Shown: piece by piece, positions 10,417-19,050 of the stretch
Position numbering within the stretch: the stretch's first letter is position 1
Layout of the letters: every line of letters begins with the position of its first letter
Source: JANLVI01 sp031363915
GTDB taxonomy: Bacteria; Vulcanimicrobiota; Vulcanimicrobiia; Vulcanimicrobiales; Vulcanimicrobiaceae
Length of the DNA stretch: 64,000 nucleotides
Assembly (NCBI GenBank): GCA_031363915.1
Contig: JANLVI010000013.1
Location: 1 to 64,000 of the forward strand
Direction: 5' to 3'
Translations under genes and position numbers: made by a program
Notes under the pieces: generated by a model
What the model was told of the DNA's origin: nothing
Databases searched by the model: none
The model's input: the letters and a program-made list of their open reading frames with translations, nothing else

Positions 10417-12222
10417 ATGAACGTGATCGCAGCGAATGACGAGAGCCTTCCCAAAGTCTCGCTCACCCGCTCCCAACGGGTGCGCCTGATCCTGGTCGGC
10501 GTTTTCGTCGCGATCGTTGCCGCGCGCGTCACACCGGACATCGCGCGGCTCTTCATACCGCTGGGCGTCTTCGGTTACGCGACGGACGCAAGCGCCGTCG
10601 TCGTCAAAGTCCCCGAGACCCCCGCCGTAAAGGTCCCGTACGCGATTCCCAAGCTCGCTACGCGGCTTCAAATCGGCGACCGCGTTCGCATCGACCTGAT
10701 CAAACCGTTCGACCGCAAACCCGGCATCGCCGGGACGGGTTATACGCGCGAAAATTTCGATCGCAAATTGCCGATCGAGCGCGACCACAAAGAGCTCTTA
10801 ATCACCATGAGGGCGACACCGGAGCCGGTCGCAAGTCGGCTCTTCACGCTCGCGCGCATCGTCGTCTTCGTTGCGTCGCTCAGTCTGGGCGCGATTCTCT
10901 TTCTCGTCAAGCCCGGATATGCGACGGGCGGCTTCTTCGCATTTTGCATCGGCGGCGAGGCGCCCACCACCTACTTCGATCAAATCTTCGATCCGTGGTA
11001 TACCGAGGTGCCGCAGTGGATCGGTCACACGATTCAAGGCGGCGCCGGTCCCGCGCTCCTACTTTTCGCGCTCGGCTTGATCGACCACGACAACGTGCGC
11101 GAGCGCACGTACGCGATCGCCGCCGCTATCGTCGGCCTGATCATGGGGACCCTCAACGCCTATGTATTCTGGCTGCTTCATTACGGTGCACGTCCTGCGC
11201 CAACGATCGAAACGATATACACGAGCGCCTCCGCAACGATCACGGTTGCAACGGCAGTCGTGCTGCTCGTCGGGTACCTGCGGGCGAAAGGGCGGTTGAA
11301 GCGCGCGCGCGCGGCGTGGATCGGCGGAGCGTTTGCCTTCGCCGGCATCGCGCACTTGATCTCGCAACGCTTCTACCCGACCTACCTGCCGTTCTGGGTC
11401 AACGGAATTCTCGTCTCGATGACGATCGTCCCGATCGTCGTCGTTTGGATCGCTGTCGTTCGCAGCCGCTTCTTCAACGTCGACTTCGTCGTCAGCAAAG
11501 CGATCGTCTACGTCGCCATTACCGCGGCCGTGATCGGCGTGATAACGGTATCCGAAGAAGTCCTCACGTACGTATTTTACAACAACACGGACATCGCATA
11601 CGGCTTCATCATCGTCATCTCGCTTGCGATCGGATCGTTCACCGGCAAGATACGCATGATCGTCGATGGGTTCGTCGACCGCTTCATCTTCCGCGACCGC
11701 CACGCGCAGCAGCAGGCACTCGAACTCATCGCCGGCTACATCCTCGATTCGGAGACGGTCGAAGACGTCTACCGGGCGTTGCTCCAAGATGCGGCCCACG
11801 CGCTCAAACTGACCTTCGGCGGCATCCTCGCGCGCCAGACCGACGGCGGCTATCGCTTAAGCCAAAGTCACGCTTGGCCCGACGATTGCAAAGTCGCGCT
11901 CGGCGCGGGCGACGCGCTCACCTTGGCGATCGCGCGCACGCGTGGTGTTTTGAGTTTCAGCGGCAAGGAGACCTCGCTCATTCGCGATGCCTTTCCGAAC
12001 GAACGGCTCACGTTCGCAGCACCCATCTTTTTCGATCGCTCGGTCGCCGCGATCGTCGTCTACGGCCACAACATCAGTGGCCTGGACCTCGATCCGCAAG
12101 AACGCGCGCTGCTCGTACGCGTCGTCGCCCACGCCTCGATCGCGCTCAACTCGATCGAACTCGCACGCTATCGAAACATGCAGTCAGGCGGCGGCGAGCC
12201 GCTCGCGCTGCCGGTTATTTAA
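10417..12222 (+). CDS. Membrane sensor-like protein with PDZ-like and GAF-like domains, no kinase
   Basis: The 601-residue protein has one N-terminal helix and an extracytoplasmic segment (about 40-145) containing LQIGDRVRIDLI, reminiscent of PDZ/GDR motifs. About seven to eight transmembrane helices follow (150-430), then a soluble region (440-590) resembling a GAF domain (ELIAGYILDSETVEDVYRAL onward). The layout matches the input half of PrsK-type sensor kinases, but no H-box, N/G-box or GGDEF motif follows; it simply ends at residue 601. Its stop interlocks with the stop of the convergent ABC-2 permease gene. The role is unknown; signalling is inferred. Confidence 0.6.
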   Translation: MNVIAANDESLPKVSLTRSQRVRLILVGVFVAIVAARVTPDIARLFIPLGVFGYATDASAVVVKVPETPAVKVPYAIPKLATRLQIGDRVRIDLIKPFDRKPGIAGTGYTRENFDRKLPIERDHKELLITMRATPEPVASRLFTLARIVVFVASLSLGAILFLVKPGYATGGFFAFCIGGEAPTTYFDQIFDPWYTEVPQWIGHTIQGGAGPALLLFALGLIDHDNVRERTYAIAAAIVGLIMGTLNAYVFWLLHYGARPAPTIETIYTSASATITVATAVVLLVGYLRAKGRLKRARAAWIGGAFAFAGIAHLISQRFYPTYLPFWVNGILVSMTIVPIVVVWIAVVRSRFFNVDFVVSKAIVYVAITAAVIGVITVSEEVLTYVFYNNTDIAYGFIIVISLAIGSFTGKIRMIVDGFVDRFIFRDRHAQQQALELIAGYILDSETVEDVYRALLQDAAHALKLTFGGILARQTDGGYRLSQSHAWPDDCKVALGAGDALTLAIARTRGVLSFSGKETSLIRDAFPNERLTFAAPIFFDRSVAAIVVYGHNISGLDLDPQERALLVRVVAHASIALNSIELARYRNMQSGGGEPLALPVI

Positions 12223-13022
12223 TGCCCGACGCCCTGGTAGCGGTTCAGACCGAAACGCCAGAACGTATATGCGGCGACCACGAAGGCGATCCCGATCAGC
12301 GGAGTCAGCAGACCGACGGCGGGCGGCAAAAATAGCCCGGCTTCGGTTTTTTGCAAAAAGAACGTCGCCGGGAAATAGTTCATGAACGCAAACGGGAAGA
12401 CGAACGAAAGCACCAGACGCACGCCACGCGAATAGATGCTGATCGGATACCGGGTGAATTCCTGTTCGAGTTCCAGGACGATCCAGCGCAGCGTATCGAC
12501 CCGAATGAACCAGAACGCCGCCGTCGAGATGATGAGGCTGATCGCAAGATCGATCAGCGCGCCGCCGAGCATGATCAGCGGCACCATCACGATGAAGAGC
12601 CAGCCTACGTGCACGCCCGCGAGCCACGTCGCGCCGATAAAGTACGTGATCGCGAGCAGCAGTTCGTCGGGAAATATCTGACCGGGTATCGTAATCGCTT
12701 GGAAGAGCGCATCGAGCGGGCGCACGAGCAGCCGGTCGAACTCGCCGTCGCGGATGTGTTCTGGGATATCGCCGATCGCCGAGAAAAACGTATTGTTGAT
12801 CGCGTGACTCACCATCCACAGGCCGTAGAGGAACGCCATGTCCTTGAAATCCCAGCCGTTCATCGAGGGGAAACTGTGCAGCACGACCCAGAGCGCGAAC
12901 ACCGCCGAGCCGTGGTAGATGAACGTGAACGCGAACCACATGATGAAGTTCGCGCGATACTCGAGCGTCGTGAGAATGTTGATGCGCCAGTAGACGCGGT
13001 AGACTTCAAGCATTGCCGCCAT
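12219..13022 (-). CDS. ABC-2 family permease (second of a pair)
   Basis: The 267-residue product has six hydrophobic segments and the INILTTLEYRANFIMW N-terminus typical of the ABC-2 permease families usually found as adjacent pairs with a large ATPase. The frame is open to 13331, but the ATG at 13022 (MAAMLEVYRVYW) fits the family and lies 5 nt after the stop of the upstream permease. Together with the next two genes it makes an ATPase plus heterodimeric permease export system in the inner membrane; the substrate is unknown. Confidence 0.87.
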   Translation of the reverse strand: MAAMLEVYRVYWRINILTTLEYRANFIMWFAFTFIYHGSAVFALWVVLHSFPSMNGWDFKDMAFLYGLWMVSHAINNTFFSAIGDIPEHIRDGEFDRLLVRPLDALFQAITIPGQIFPDELLLAITYFIGATWLAGVHVGWLFIVMVPLIMLGGALIDLAISLIISTAAFWFIRVDTLRWIVLELEQEFTRYPISIYSRGVRLVLSFVFPFAFMNYFPATFFLQKTEAGLFLPPAVGLLTPLIGIAFVVAAYTFWRFGLNRYQGVGH

Positions 13023-13027
13023 GTGCG

Positions 13028-13840
13028 TTAGCCGCCCTGAACGATCACGCGTTTCGAGCCCGCGCGCCAAACGAACGTGGCGATGACGGCGAGGATCGCA
13101 AGCCACATGACCTGCAAACCCATCACTTCGAGGTAGCGCTCCGGCTTGATGATCCCGACATAAATGAGGAGCGGCGTCGAGAACATCGCCGCGAACGGCA
13201 GCGCGAAGATCACTTTTTGAAACGCGAGCGGGAAGAGAACGAGCGGCACGATCTGTCCGCCCAAGAGATCGGTGACCCAGGTGAGGATCAACTGCGCGGC
13301 GTGGATTTCCAGCGTCCAGAATGCGATGCAATTGAGGATGAAATTGATGAAAAACCCGACCATATAGCCGAGGAAGAAACTCACAAAGAACGCAAACAGC
13401 ACGCCGGCCGATGGCACGTCGACGTGAACCAAAAAGAGCGCGAGGATGAGTGAGGGCACGATCAGTGCAGCGTGAAAGAGCACTTCGCCCGTTCCGTCGC
13501 TGAAGAGGTAGAGCGGCACGCTTATCGGCTTCATGAAATCCGTTGCGATGCTGCCGTCGTGCAGTTTATCGTGCAGGATGCGCGTCTGATCGATGTCGAG
13601 CACGAGGCCCATCAAGAGGGCGATCGTAGAGTAGGTGATGATCGCGTGCAGCGGGAGTTCGCTTGGGGCGGCGTTGCGCGAATAGAGCGCGACCCACACC
13701 ATGCGCAGCAAATAGACCCGCACGACGAACGAGCCGATGGCAGTAAAGACTTCGAAGCGGTACGTCGACTCGCGTGCGATCGCTTTCTTCGCAAACTCGA
13801 CATACGGCTCGATGCGGAACGCGCGAGCGGTTAGACTCAC
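13028..13840 (-). CDS. ABC-2 family permease (first of a pair)
   Basis: The 270-residue membrane protein has six predicted helices; the N-terminal cytoplasmic segment YVEFAKKAIARESTYRFEVF is typical of this permease family. Its start overlaps the stop of the ATPase gene upstream by 4 nt, and it is followed 5 nt later by the second permease, so the three proteins are probably made together in fixed ratio. Confidence 0.87.
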   Translation of the reverse strand: MSLTARAFRIEPYVEFAKKAIARESTYRFEVFTAIGSFVVRVYLLRMVWVALYSRNAAPSELPLHAIITYSTIALLMGLVLDIDQTRILHDKLHDGSIATDFMKPISVPLYLFSDGTGEVLFHAALIVPSLILALFLVHVDVPSAGVLFAFFVSFFLGYMVGFFINFILNCIAFWTLEIHAAQLILTWVTDLLGGQIVPLVLFPLAFQKVIFALPFAAMFSTPLLIYVGIIKPERYLEVMGLQVMWLAILAVIATFVWRAGSKRVIVQGG

Positions 13841-14847
13841 GTCAGCGAGGGCGCGGGGCTCGGCTGGTGGTAGCCCTCGAGGTAGATCCGGCGCACGATC
13901 GATTCGATATCCGGCTCGATGATCGCAACGTCGGTAATTGAGTAGCGCTCGGTCACGCGGCGGATAAGGGCCTCTGCGCTCATCTTGGAGCGGTCGAAGC
14001 GCAATTTGACGTTGTTGTGATCGCGACTTACGAGTTCGGCACCCTCGATAGCGAAGTCGGGATACGTCTCCGAGAGATTGACGACCAGCGTGCGGTGCGT
14101 GCCGTATTCGGTCCGCAGCCGTTCCAGCGACCCGTTGTAAATAACGGTACCTTTGTCGATGAGCACGATGCGCCGCGAGAGCCGTTCCACATCGGCAAGG
14201 TCGTGCGTCGTGAGGATGACGGTCGTGCCGCGGTCGCGATTGACCTCGGCGATGAATTCGCGAATCGCTTCTTTCGCGACGACATCGAGGCCGATCGTGG
14301 GTTCATCCAAGTACACGATCTTTGGATCGTGAAGCATCGCGGCGGCAAAGTCGCCACGCATGCGTTCGCCAAGCGAGAGCTGACGCACGGGCGTGTCCAT
14401 AAACCGTTCGAGATCCAAAATGTCGGAAAAATGCTGGAGATTCTGCTTGTAACGGTCGCGCGGCACGCCGTAGATCGCGCGCAGCAGTTCGAAGGATTCG
14501 CGTAGCGGCAGATCCCAGTAGAGTTGGCTGCGCTGCCCAAAGACGACACCGATATTGTGCGCGTTCTCGCGCCGGTGTTCGTGTGGCGTGATGCCGGCAA
14601 CGGTGATCGAGCCCGAACTCGGCACGAGGATGCCGGTGAGCATCTTGATCGTCGTCGACTTTCCCGCGCCGTTAGGACCGATGTAGCCGATCACCTCACC
14701 CGCATCCAGCGAAAGGTTTACGTTTTCGACGGCGATCTTGTCTTCGTACGTGCGGGAAAAGAGCGTCGAGAGCGCGCCTGCGATCCCGGGCTCTCGTTTG
14801 ATCGAACGAAAGACTTTTTTCAAATCGCGCGTCTCAATTATCGGCAT
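13837..14847 (-). CDS. ABC-2 transporter ATP-binding protein
   Basis: The large ABC-2 ATPase of about 336 residues starts at MPIIETRDLKKVF; the frame continues 12 codons further up without resemblance to the family. Walker A is GPNGAGKST, the signature is LSLGERMRGDF and Walker B is IVYLDEPTIGLD. The insert before Walker A (SIKREPGIAGALSTLFSRTYED) and the long C-terminal domain are characteristic of the ATPases that pair with two separate ABC-2 permeases, which follow directly. Confidence 0.9.
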   Translation of the reverse strand: MPIIETRDLKKVFRSIKREPGIAGALSTLFSRTYEDKIAVENVNLSLDAGEVIGYIGPNGAGKSTTIKMLTGILVPSSGSITVAGITPHEHRRENAHNIGVVFGQRSQLYWDLPLRESFELLRAIYGVPRDRYKQNLQHFSDILDLERFMDTPVRQLSLGERMRGDFAAAMLHDPKIVYLDEPTIGLDVVAKEAIREFIAEVNRDRGTTVILTTHDLADVERLSRRIVLIDKGTVIYNGSLERLRTEYGTHRTLVVNLSETYPDFAIEGAELVSRDHNNVKLRFDRSKMSAEALIRRVTERYSITDVAIIEPDIESIVRRIYLEGYHQPSPAPSLT

Positions 14848-15069
14848 CGGGAGTCCGTTTCCACGAGTCGGCGTTCGAAGCATCCACCGCGAAAGAGCGC
14901 TCTTTCCAGCCGAGGCAGCGGAGCTACGCTTTCTTAACGCAGCATTAGAGGACTGAACACCGCCTCGCGGAACTCGCGGGATACCAACACTCGTTGTCGG
15001 TATGGATGGTCGGCCAGCTTAGGTCTCTGAGGGTCGGCTGTATCTACAAAAATTAGGGGGTGATTTCAC

Positions 15070-15126
15070 ATGGCCGGTAAGAAGAAAGCAATGAAGAAGA
15101 AAGCAGCAAAGAAGGGAAAGAAGTAA
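15070..15126 (+). CDS. 18-residue lysine/alanine-rich microprotein
   Basis: A 19-codon frame encodes MAGKKKAMKKKAAKKGKK. It is preceded by AGGGGGTGA (15055-15063), almost fully complementary to the 16S anti-Shine-Dalgarno, with 6-nt spacing. It is followed by its own terminator (15171-15198), so it reads as a complete small transcription unit rather than a chance frame. The composition (eleven Lys, no acidic residue) resembles the tails of histone-H1-like or Lys-rich nucleic-acid-binding proteins, suggesting DNA, RNA or membrane binding; this is inference. A GGAAC box at 14969-14973 could belong to an ECF-type promoter, but its spacing is poor. Confidence 0.6.
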   Translation: MAGKKKAMKKKAAKKGKK

Positions 15127-15170
15127 CTTTCTCTCCTTCGATTCGATAAAGCAATAATTCGTACTTATTT

Positions 15171-15198
15171 CGCGGTCCCTCCGGGGGCCGCGTTTTTT
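15171..15198 (+). terminator. Rho-independent terminator of the Lys-rich gene
   Basis: CGCGGTCCC (15171-15179) pairs with GGGGGCCGCG (15183-15192) with one mismatch, followed by T6 (15193-15198). The U-run touches the stop codon of the convergent SRPBCC gene. Confidence 0.85.
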
Positions 15199-15604
15199 AT
15201 GCCTGCGCTGCGAGCGTAGCGAGCGTCTGCGTCGCCTCCGCAGCCAGGCGTTCTGCCCGCTTCTGCACGAGCCATCCGGCAGCAAAACCGGATGTTTCGA
15301 TCGTCTGCACGATGCGAGTCCCCGCGCCCTCCGGCACAAGCGTCCACGTCCTGCGCAGCTGCGCGGCCGGGCCGAATTGCAACCGGATCGCGAAACGTCG
15401 CTGCGGTACGACGTCCTCGATAACGTACGCGGTCTGACGCCCGCGCTTCGGCTTGATGGTTAGGTAGGCACCAGGCGCGAGCGATTCATCGACCCACATC
15501 CATGCGACGTCCGCATTCCATTCACCCCAGCGCGGGCCATCGACGAGCACGGCCCAGACCGCTAGCGGATCGGCAGCGGCGAGGATCTCGTGTGTCCAAA
15601 TCAC
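15197..15604 (-). CDS. SRPBCC-fold protein (polyketide cyclase/START-like)
   Basis: The 135-residue single-domain protein has the START-like hallmarks: an N-terminal strand, the DPLAVWAVLVDGPRWGEWN segment, central GAYLTIKPKRGRQTAYVIEDVVPQ, and a long C-terminal amphipathic helix. Such proteins bind small hydrophobic ligands in a cavity; no catalytic residues can be assigned. The start overlaps the stop of the upstream VIT gene by 4 nt. Confidence 0.8.
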   Translation of the reverse strand: MIWTHEILAAADPLAVWAVLVDGPRWGEWNADVAWMWVDESLAPGAYLTIKPKRGRQTAYVIEDVVPQRRFAIRLQFGPAAQLRRTWTLVPEGAGTRIVQTIETSGFAAGWLVQKRAERLAAEATQTLATLAAQA

Positions 15605-16425
15605 CCGGCGGCGACGGGTGCGTGGCCGAAGAGCGCGGGGATCGCGTGCCCCGCGAAATACGAGATGGCAAATACGACCGCACCAAAGGCGACGAGTTCG
15701 GCACCTTTGCGAACCGGGTGGCGGCTGGCAAGCCGCCCGGCGAAGACGCCGATCCCGAAGAGCGCTATGGCGGCGAGCGCAACGCTCGCCGCCAGGGCGA
15801 CGTCGTATGCCAATCCCGGAACGAGATACGGCAGCAGCGGCGCGACGGCACCGGCCCCAAACGAACCCGCCATGCTAAGCGCAGGGCGCACGCCGCCGCC
15901 TTCGGCCTGGCGCGGATCGATGCCGAATTCATCGCGCATCATCTCGTGCAGCCAAATATCCGGGTTGGTTGCCAGGCGCCGAACGATCATCTGAGACTCC
16001 TCGACCGTGAAGCCTTTGAGTCGGTAGTAAGCAACCTGCTCGGCAAATTCTTCTTCGGGATTTTCGAGCATCTCAGCGCGTTCCATCGCAATCGCCGCAC
16101 TAACGACTTCGCGCTCGGACTTCGAACCCAAATACTCGCCGACGCCCATCGAGACGGCCCCGACGACGAGCGAGACGAGCCCCGTGAGTAGAATCGTCGA
16201 GCGATCCGGCTGGGCCGCACCGACACCGGTAACGATGCCGAGGGCCGTCAGGAGCCCGTCTTGCATCCCGAACACGATCTCGCGGATCGAGCGCGCCTTC
16301 TCCAAACGCCCGCGCTCGGGCGTGTCGGGGACGCGCGGAATGCGCGCCGGCGCCGACTTTCCGTCGATGCCAAGGATCAGTCCCGTTTCTTCCGCGTGGT
16401 CGTCGATCATAAATTTTGTATCCAA
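15601..16425 (-). CDS. VIT1/CCC1-family metal transporter-like membrane protein
   Basis: The 274-residue protein begins with a hydrophilic stretch, then EIVFGMQDGLLTALGIVTGV and VGAVSMGVGEYLGSKSE, both typical of the VIT1/CCC1 iron/manganese transporter family. A cytosolic acidic helical insert (about 110-185) is followed by three more helices. The acidic metal-site residues in the EYL...SEREV and EEFAEQVAYY segments are present. The likely role is Fe/Mn export from the cytoplasm. The first Met overlaps the peptidase gene by 19 nt; a start at MIDDHAEE (16410) would reduce this to 4 nt and is equally plausible. Confidence 0.85.
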   Translation of the reverse strand: MDTKFMIDDHAEETGLILGIDGKSAPARIPRVPDTPERGRLEKARSIREIVFGMQDGLLTALGIVTGVGAAQPDRSTILLTGLVSLVVGAVSMGVGEYLGSKSEREVVSAAIAMERAEMLENPEEEFAEQVAYYRLKGFTVEESQMIVRRLATNPDIWLHEMMRDEFGIDPRQAEGGGVRPALSMAGSFGAGAVAPLLPYLVPGLAYDVALAASVALAAIALFGIGVFAGRLASRHPVRKGAELVAFGAVVFAISYFAGHAIPALFGHAPVAAG

Positions 16426-18533
16426 AAATCCATCTGGCGCGTGAGGAGGTGCCGGAGCTCGGGGATCCCCGTCACGCCGTGACGTTTGCGGGGATAGACG
16501 TCGAGATCCACTTGGATCCCAGCTTTAATGAACGCTTGCACCAGGCTGATGGTATTTGCAATATGGACGTTGTCATCGCTCGTTCCGTGCTGCATGAGCA
16601 GCTTGCCCTTGAGCTTGGACGCCTTCTCGAGCACCGAACTCTCACGATAGATCGCCGCGTTCTTCTGCGGTGTACCCATGTAGCGTTCCGTGTAGATCGT
16701 GTCGTAAAGCGACCAATCTGCGACCGTGCCGCCGGCTTCACCGGCTTTGAATACGCCCGGGGCATGCGTCATTGCGTAGGTTGTCTCGTATCCGCCGAAG
16801 CTCCAGCCGGTAATCCCAAGGCGCGCGGCATCGACGAAGGGCTGTGCTGCGAGGTATTTTGCGCCCGCCAGCTGACCCGCAAGCGAACGCGGCCCGAGGG
16901 CGTGATACATCGAGCGCACCGCAGCCGATTTGTCGATCTGCGAACCGGGGCCGTCGATGCTGAAAACGATGAAGCCGTGCTGGGCGAGAGCGCGATCGAA
17001 GAGTGCGCCCGAACCGCCCCAGGCGTTGCGTGTCGTCGGTGCGGCGGGGCCGCCGTAAATCGAGACGATCACCGGGTACTTCTTCTGCGCATCGAAGTCA
17101 GGCGGTTTGATCATCCACGCGTCGAGCGGGCCGTCGGGTGATTCGACGGAGAGTGCAACTTGCTCGGGGAGCGCGAGCCCGGCGATCGATTTACTCTGCA
17201 TGAACACGCTCGCGTTGGTTCCGTGGAGGTCGCCGATCGAGACGATCGGCGGCGCGTTCATCGTGGAAAACGTATCGAGATAGGCGGACCCCGCCAGCGG
17301 GACCGACGTCGCGTGCGTTCCCGCGGAGCTTGCCACGATGCGCATCGCACCATTCGCAAGCCCGATCGCGAGCAGTGATGTATCGCGACGCGTCGGATAG
17401 GCAGCGCTGACATACGCGACGCCGGCGTCGATGCGCTCGATCGCGTTGACGTGGTAGCCGTGTGTGAGCGTGGTGTTCGCGCCCGTGCGAACATCCGTGC
17501 GCGTGAGGGCCTGCTCTCCCGAGTCTTCGCTCAAGCGATACATCGAGGTGCCGTCGTGCGAGAATTGCGGCCGCTCGCGCGCTTCGACCCATGTTTTCGA
17601 ATCCTCGCGCGCGAGAATGCGCTGCGTGCCGCCTGCAAACTTGACGAAACGCATGTGCTGCTGCGCGCGATCGAGGATCTCGGCAACGAGCGTTCCGCCG
17701 GGCATGAAGCCGATCGTCGGGATATAGTCGTCGTTCTTTTTCGTCGTGTAGTACGTGCGCGGCATCCCACCGGATGCGGAGATTTCGCGCAGCGTTACGA
17801 CCGGATTCTTCTCACCCGCAAGCGGGTACCGTTCGAATTCCACTTTTTGATCGGCGTTCAAGAAATCGACGATCGGATATGCCGTTACCGGTGCATCATC
17901 AAAATGCAAATACGCGATCCGATCGCCCGCGGGGGACCAGCGAAACGCGTGATCCATCGCGAGTTCTTCGGAATAGACCCAGTCCGGATCGCCGTCGATG
18001 TTGGTCGGGCGACTCGAGTGTGTCAGTTGCGTTTGCACGCCGCTCTTGAGAGTGACGACGCCGAGCCCGCCGCCATGAACGTAGGCGATGCGATCGCCGC
18101 TGGGCGACCACTGCGGATCGTCGACGTCTTTGACGAGCCGCTTCTTGCCCGTGCCCTCCGCAGAGATAACGTAAAGATCGCCACCGTCGAGATACGCGAG
18201 CATTCGGCTATCGGGCGACCACTCGATCTCCGCAACCGGACGCGCACCTTTGCCCAGCGCATTTGCTTTGAAGAAGATGCGGTCGCGTTTGGTGCGCACG
18301 TCGTAAACGTGTGTGTCGAGCGGCTCCCGTTGGCCGCCGGGCAGCGTGTAGAGAAAGCGCGTCCCGTCGGGCGACCACGTCGGTCGCGCCGGGAGCCGCC
18401 CGGTAAGCGGCTCGGCGGCCACGATATCCGTTATTTGCAGCAGCTTTGCCCCAGCGGTATCAGCCGCGGGCGCAGTCAGCGGCAATGCGAAAAATGCCGC
18501 CGTGGATACCATCGCGAAACGGAGTAGACTCAA
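16407..18533 (-). CDS. Secreted S9-family peptidase, DPP-IV-like
   Basis: Prolyl-oligopeptidase-family enzyme. A signal peptide (SLLRFAMVSTAAFFALPLTAPA) leads into a beta-propeller domain with repeated WSPDG/WSPSGDRIAYV blades and a DPP-IV N-terminal motif (DPDWVYSEELAM). An alpha/beta hydrolase domain follows with nucleophile GWSFGGYE, Asp in TSDDNVHI and His in RKRHGVTG. It should cleave dipeptides from peptide N-termini in the periplasm or outside. I chose the TTG at 18533 because GGGGG lies just upstream and it gives a full signal peptide; ATG 18512 is the alternative. The open frame extends to 18857 but overlaps the divergent gene and lacks family similarity. Confidence 0.88.
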   Translation of the reverse strand: MSLLRFAMVSTAAFFALPLTAPAADTAGAKLLQITDIVAAEPLTGRLPARPTWSPDGTRFLYTLPGGQREPLDTHVYDVRTKRDRIFFKANALGKGARPVAEIEWSPDSRMLAYLDGGDLYVISAEGTGKKRLVKDVDDPQWSPSGDRIAYVHGGGLGVVTLKSGVQTQLTHSSRPTNIDGDPDWVYSEELAMDHAFRWSPAGDRIAYLHFDDAPVTAYPIVDFLNADQKVEFERYPLAGEKNPVVTLREISASGGMPRTYYTTKKNDDYIPTIGFMPGGTLVAEILDRAQQHMRFVKFAGGTQRILAREDSKTWVEARERPQFSHDGTSMYRLSEDSGEQALTRTDVRTGANTTLTHGYHVNAIERIDAGVAYVSAAYPTRRDTSLLAIGLANGAMRIVASSAGTHATSVPLAGSAYLDTFSTMNAPPIVSIGDLHGTNASVFMQSKSIAGLALPEQVALSVESPDGPLDAWMIKPPDFDAQKKYPVIVSIYGGPAAPTTRNAWGGSGALFDRALAQHGFIVFSIDGPGSQIDKSAAVRSMYHALGPRSLAGQLAGAKYLAAQPFVDAARLGITGWSFGGYETTYAMTHAPGVFKAGEAGGTVADWSLYDTIYTERYMGTPQKNAAIYRESSVLEKASKLKGKLLMQHGTSDDNVHIANTISLVQAFIKAGIQVDLDVYPRKRHGVTGIPELRHLLTRQMDFWIQNL

Positions 18534-18555
18534 CAGCTTCCCCCTACGAGTGAAT

Positions 18556-19050
18556 ATGAACGAGAACGAACAGAACCCGATCGTCGCGATGGCGATGAAA
18601 ATCCGCGCCAGCCGCGATCTCGCCGCAGCCGTCGATTCCGCCACGTCCGTGACGAGCACCGCCGGAACCGACGCCGAAGAATCGTTTGCTGCCCTTGGCG
18701 AGGTTCTCGCTATCGGCTCGAAACGCCTCAATTCGATCCTCGGCAAAAACGGCATCACCTTCGTGCGCTTGGAGAAGCCTATCCGCTTTCGCCTGCGTTT
18801 CGGTGAGAAGCGTATCAGCCTCGATCTCGACCGCGGCCAGCAACTAGTTATCATCAAAGGCGAGGGTTTCGAGGGCGAATATCAATTCGATGTCGGCGCG
18901 AGCTTGCCGTCGTTGATCAACCTCTCGAAACTCTCGAACGACCCGGGCTACGGCGAGGCCATCACCGGCACGTCGCTGCTCAAGGCGATCGCCGCGGATG
19001 CGGAGTTGCCGCGGCCCGCGCACCTCGACGTACCGCCGCTCCAACTGTAA
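18556..19050 (+). CDS. Hypothetical protein, 164 residues
   Basis: I do not recognise this protein. It has a polar, Ser/Ala-rich N-terminus and a central basic, strand-rich region (FVRLEKPIRFRLRFGEKRIS) ending in a Pro/Leu-rich tail. No signal peptide or membrane helix is seen. It starts only 22 bp from the divergent peptidase start and its 3' end overlaps the convergent nth gene by 71 nt. The start could also be GTG 18550; no strong ribosome site distinguishes them. Confidence 0.6.
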   Translation: MNENEQNPIVAMAMKIRASRDLAAAVDSATSVTSTAGTDAEESFAALGEVLAIGSKRLNSILGKNGITFVRLEKPIRFRLRFGEKRISLDLDRGQQLVIIKGEGFEGEYQFDVGASLPSLINLSKLSNDPGYGEAITGTSLLKAIAADAELPRPAHLDVPPLQL

